Shown here piece by piece: positions 5,287 to 6,472 of a stretch of 6,472 nt of DNA. Under the pieces are notes generated by a model. It made no database searches, was not told the origin of the DNA, and was given only the letters and a program-made list of their open reading frames with translations. The stretch spans positions 1 to 6,472 of the forward strand of contig JABIUH010000494.1 of assembly GCA_018701055.1 (NCBI GenBank), written 5' to 3'. The translations under genes and the position numbers were made by a program. This DNA is from Woeseia sp. Lineage in GTDB: Bacteria > Pseudomonadota > Gammaproteobacteria > Steroidobacterales > Woeseiaceae. Each line of letters starts with the position of its first letter. Within the stretch, counting starts at the first letter, position 1.

Positions 5287-6472
5287 TCATGTTTCGAGTT
5301 TGTTCACCAGCATTGCTGCCAATTCATCAATCGCAACGTTCTGTTGTTCTGCTTCTGTACGCAGCGGTTTCAATCCGACCTCGCCACGTGCAATCTCATC
5401 CTCTCCCAATATGATCGCGTATTCGGCGCCACTTTTATCGGCTCGCTTCAATTGCGATTTAAAGCTGCCTCCGCCCAAATTCAGTTCGACCCGAATTCGA
5501 TCACTTTGATCCCGTAAATCCTCGGCAATAGTGAGGCCTACCTTGAATGCAGCATCACCAACCGCGGCAACATAAACATCCACCGAACCGTCACCAACGG
5601 ACCCTCCGCTGGCCTCATACAGGCCAACCAGGCGCTCAATCCCCATCGCCCAGCCAATTGCCGGCGTCTGCCGACCGCCAAGTTTTTCAACAAGACCATC
5701 ATAGCGCCCGCCAGCGCACACGGCGCCTTGCGAACCTAACGCATCTGTCACCCACTCAAATACCGTCTGATTATAGTAATCGAGCCCGCGCACCAGCCGT
5801 GGGTTGACGACATAAGATATACCGGCAGCATCCAGATGGTCCTGCAAGGCCGCGAAATGCACCGCTGACTCCGCGTCCAAATGGTCCGTCATGACCGGGG
5901 CAGCCTCGATCAGCGCCTGCATATCAGGGTTTTTACTGTCCAAAATACGCAAAGGATTCTTCTCGAGGCGGCGAATACTATCCTCATCGAGCTGACTTTT
6001 CACCGTCGAAAAGTATTTTACTAGAGCATTACGGTAGTTCGCGCGGCAGCCATCCGACCCCAGCGAGTTGATCTCGAGCGCCAAACGCGACAAACCGAGC
6101 CTCTCCCACATGCGCGCGCACATGATAATGAGTTCAGCATCAATATCGGGTCCGGCGTAACCCATCGCTTCCACATCAAATTGGTGGAACTGTCGATAGC
6201 GACCTTTTTGCGGTTTTTCATAGCGAAACATCGGGCCGATGGTCCACAATTTTTGCTTTTGATTGTGCAGCAGCCCATTCGTAATTCCAGCCCGCACCAT
6301 GCCCGCAGTACCTTCCGGCCGCAATGTCAGGCTCTCATCATTGCGGTCGCGAAAGGAATACATTTCCTTTTCAACGATGTCAGTGACCTCACCGATCGCC
6401 CGAGCAAAAACTTCTGTGTGCTCCAGTATCGGCAGCCTAATCTCCCGGTATCCGTACGACTCAATAACTTCG
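5287..6472 (-). CDS. hisS: Histidyl-tRNA synthetase (N-terminus beyond the right edge)
   Basis: HisRS is a class II synthetase that charges tRNA-His in the cytoplasm. The open frame runs to the right edge and 394 residues are visible, beginning EVIESYGYREIRLPILEHTE, so about 28-30 residues are missing relative to the 424-residue E. coli enzyme. Treating an internal Met (6363) as the start would cut off motif 1. Counting from the first visible residue: TLRPEGTAG (about 49-57), motif 2 FRYEKPQKGRYRQFHQ (82-97), the HisRS-specific histidine-binding LVRGLDYYNQTVFEW (226-240), AGGRYDGLVEKLGG (253-266), and motif 3 IGWAMGIERL (272-281). The C-terminal anticodon-binding domain starts near VDVYVAAVG and ends KLET. 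All catalytic motifs seen are intact. It is the upstream member of the hisS-yfgM-bamB-der cluster. Confidence 0.97.
   Translation of the reverse strand, partial: EVIESYGYREIRLPILEHTEVFARAIGEVTDIVEKEMYSFRDRNDESLTLRPEGTAGMVRAGITNGLLHNQKQKLWTIGPMFRYEKPQKGRYRQFHQFDVEAMGYAGPDIDAELIIMCARMWERLGLSRLALEINSLGSDGCRANYRNALVKYFSTVKSQLDEDSIRRLEKNPLRILDSKNPDMQALIEAAPVMTDHLDAESAVHFAALQDHLDAAGISYVVNPRLVRGLDYYNQTVFEWVTDALGSQGAVCAGGRYDGLVEKLGGRQTPAIGWAMGIERLVGLYEASGGSVGDGSVDVYVAAVGDAAFKVGLTIAEDLRDQSDRIRVELNLGGGSFKSQLKRADKSGAEYAIILGEDEIARGEVGLKPLRTEAEQQNVAIDELAAMLVNKLET

Overview
The window is a stretch of gammaproteobacterial chromosome with every recognised gene on the minus strand, so the genes read from right to left. 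The order hisS, yfgM, bamB, der is a well-known conserved gammaproteobacterial cluster, and all four proteins carry clear family hallmarks. The moderate GC content and the MetX-family enzyme, which resembles the serine O-succinyltransferases known from Xanthomonas and relatives, suggest a gammaproteobacterium outside the enterics. A closer placement cannot be read from this sequence alone.

Layout from right to left: hisS (histidyl-tRNA synthetase, cut by the right edge at its N-terminus); a 61-nt gap with a small hairpin; yfgM (membrane-anchored TPR protein, GTG start), which overlaps bamB by one base (TAATG); bamB (outer-membrane lipoprotein of the BAM complex); a 36-nt gap; der (double-GTPase ribosome assembly factor); a 153-nt non-coding leader with a possible fold; and a MetX-family alpha/beta-hydrolase acyltransferase, probably a serine O-succinyltransferase.

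The left 550 bases look different in kind. The stop codon of the acyltransferase gene lies inside a decayed 3' part of a tRNA-Thr(UGU)-like gene (498-555). Next comes a strong hairpin with a T-run that can terminate minus-strand transcription (446-480). Then comes an 18-bp inverted repeat with promoter-like hexamers (370-416), directly in front of the first 121 codons of an AbiEi-family antitoxin/autorepressor that runs off the left edge. The simplest reading is that the core cluster ends at metX and an accessory or defence segment begins to its left. The matching AbiEii toxin would be expected just outside the window.

Functionally, the core genes cover tRNA charging (HisS), envelope biogenesis (YfgM at the Sec translocon, BamB in BAM), ribosome biogenesis (Der) and sulfur amino acid synthesis (the acyltransferase). 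No wholly new system is visible. The most informative places are the operator in front of abiEi, the tRNA remnant at the junction, and the substrate of the MetX-family enzyme.
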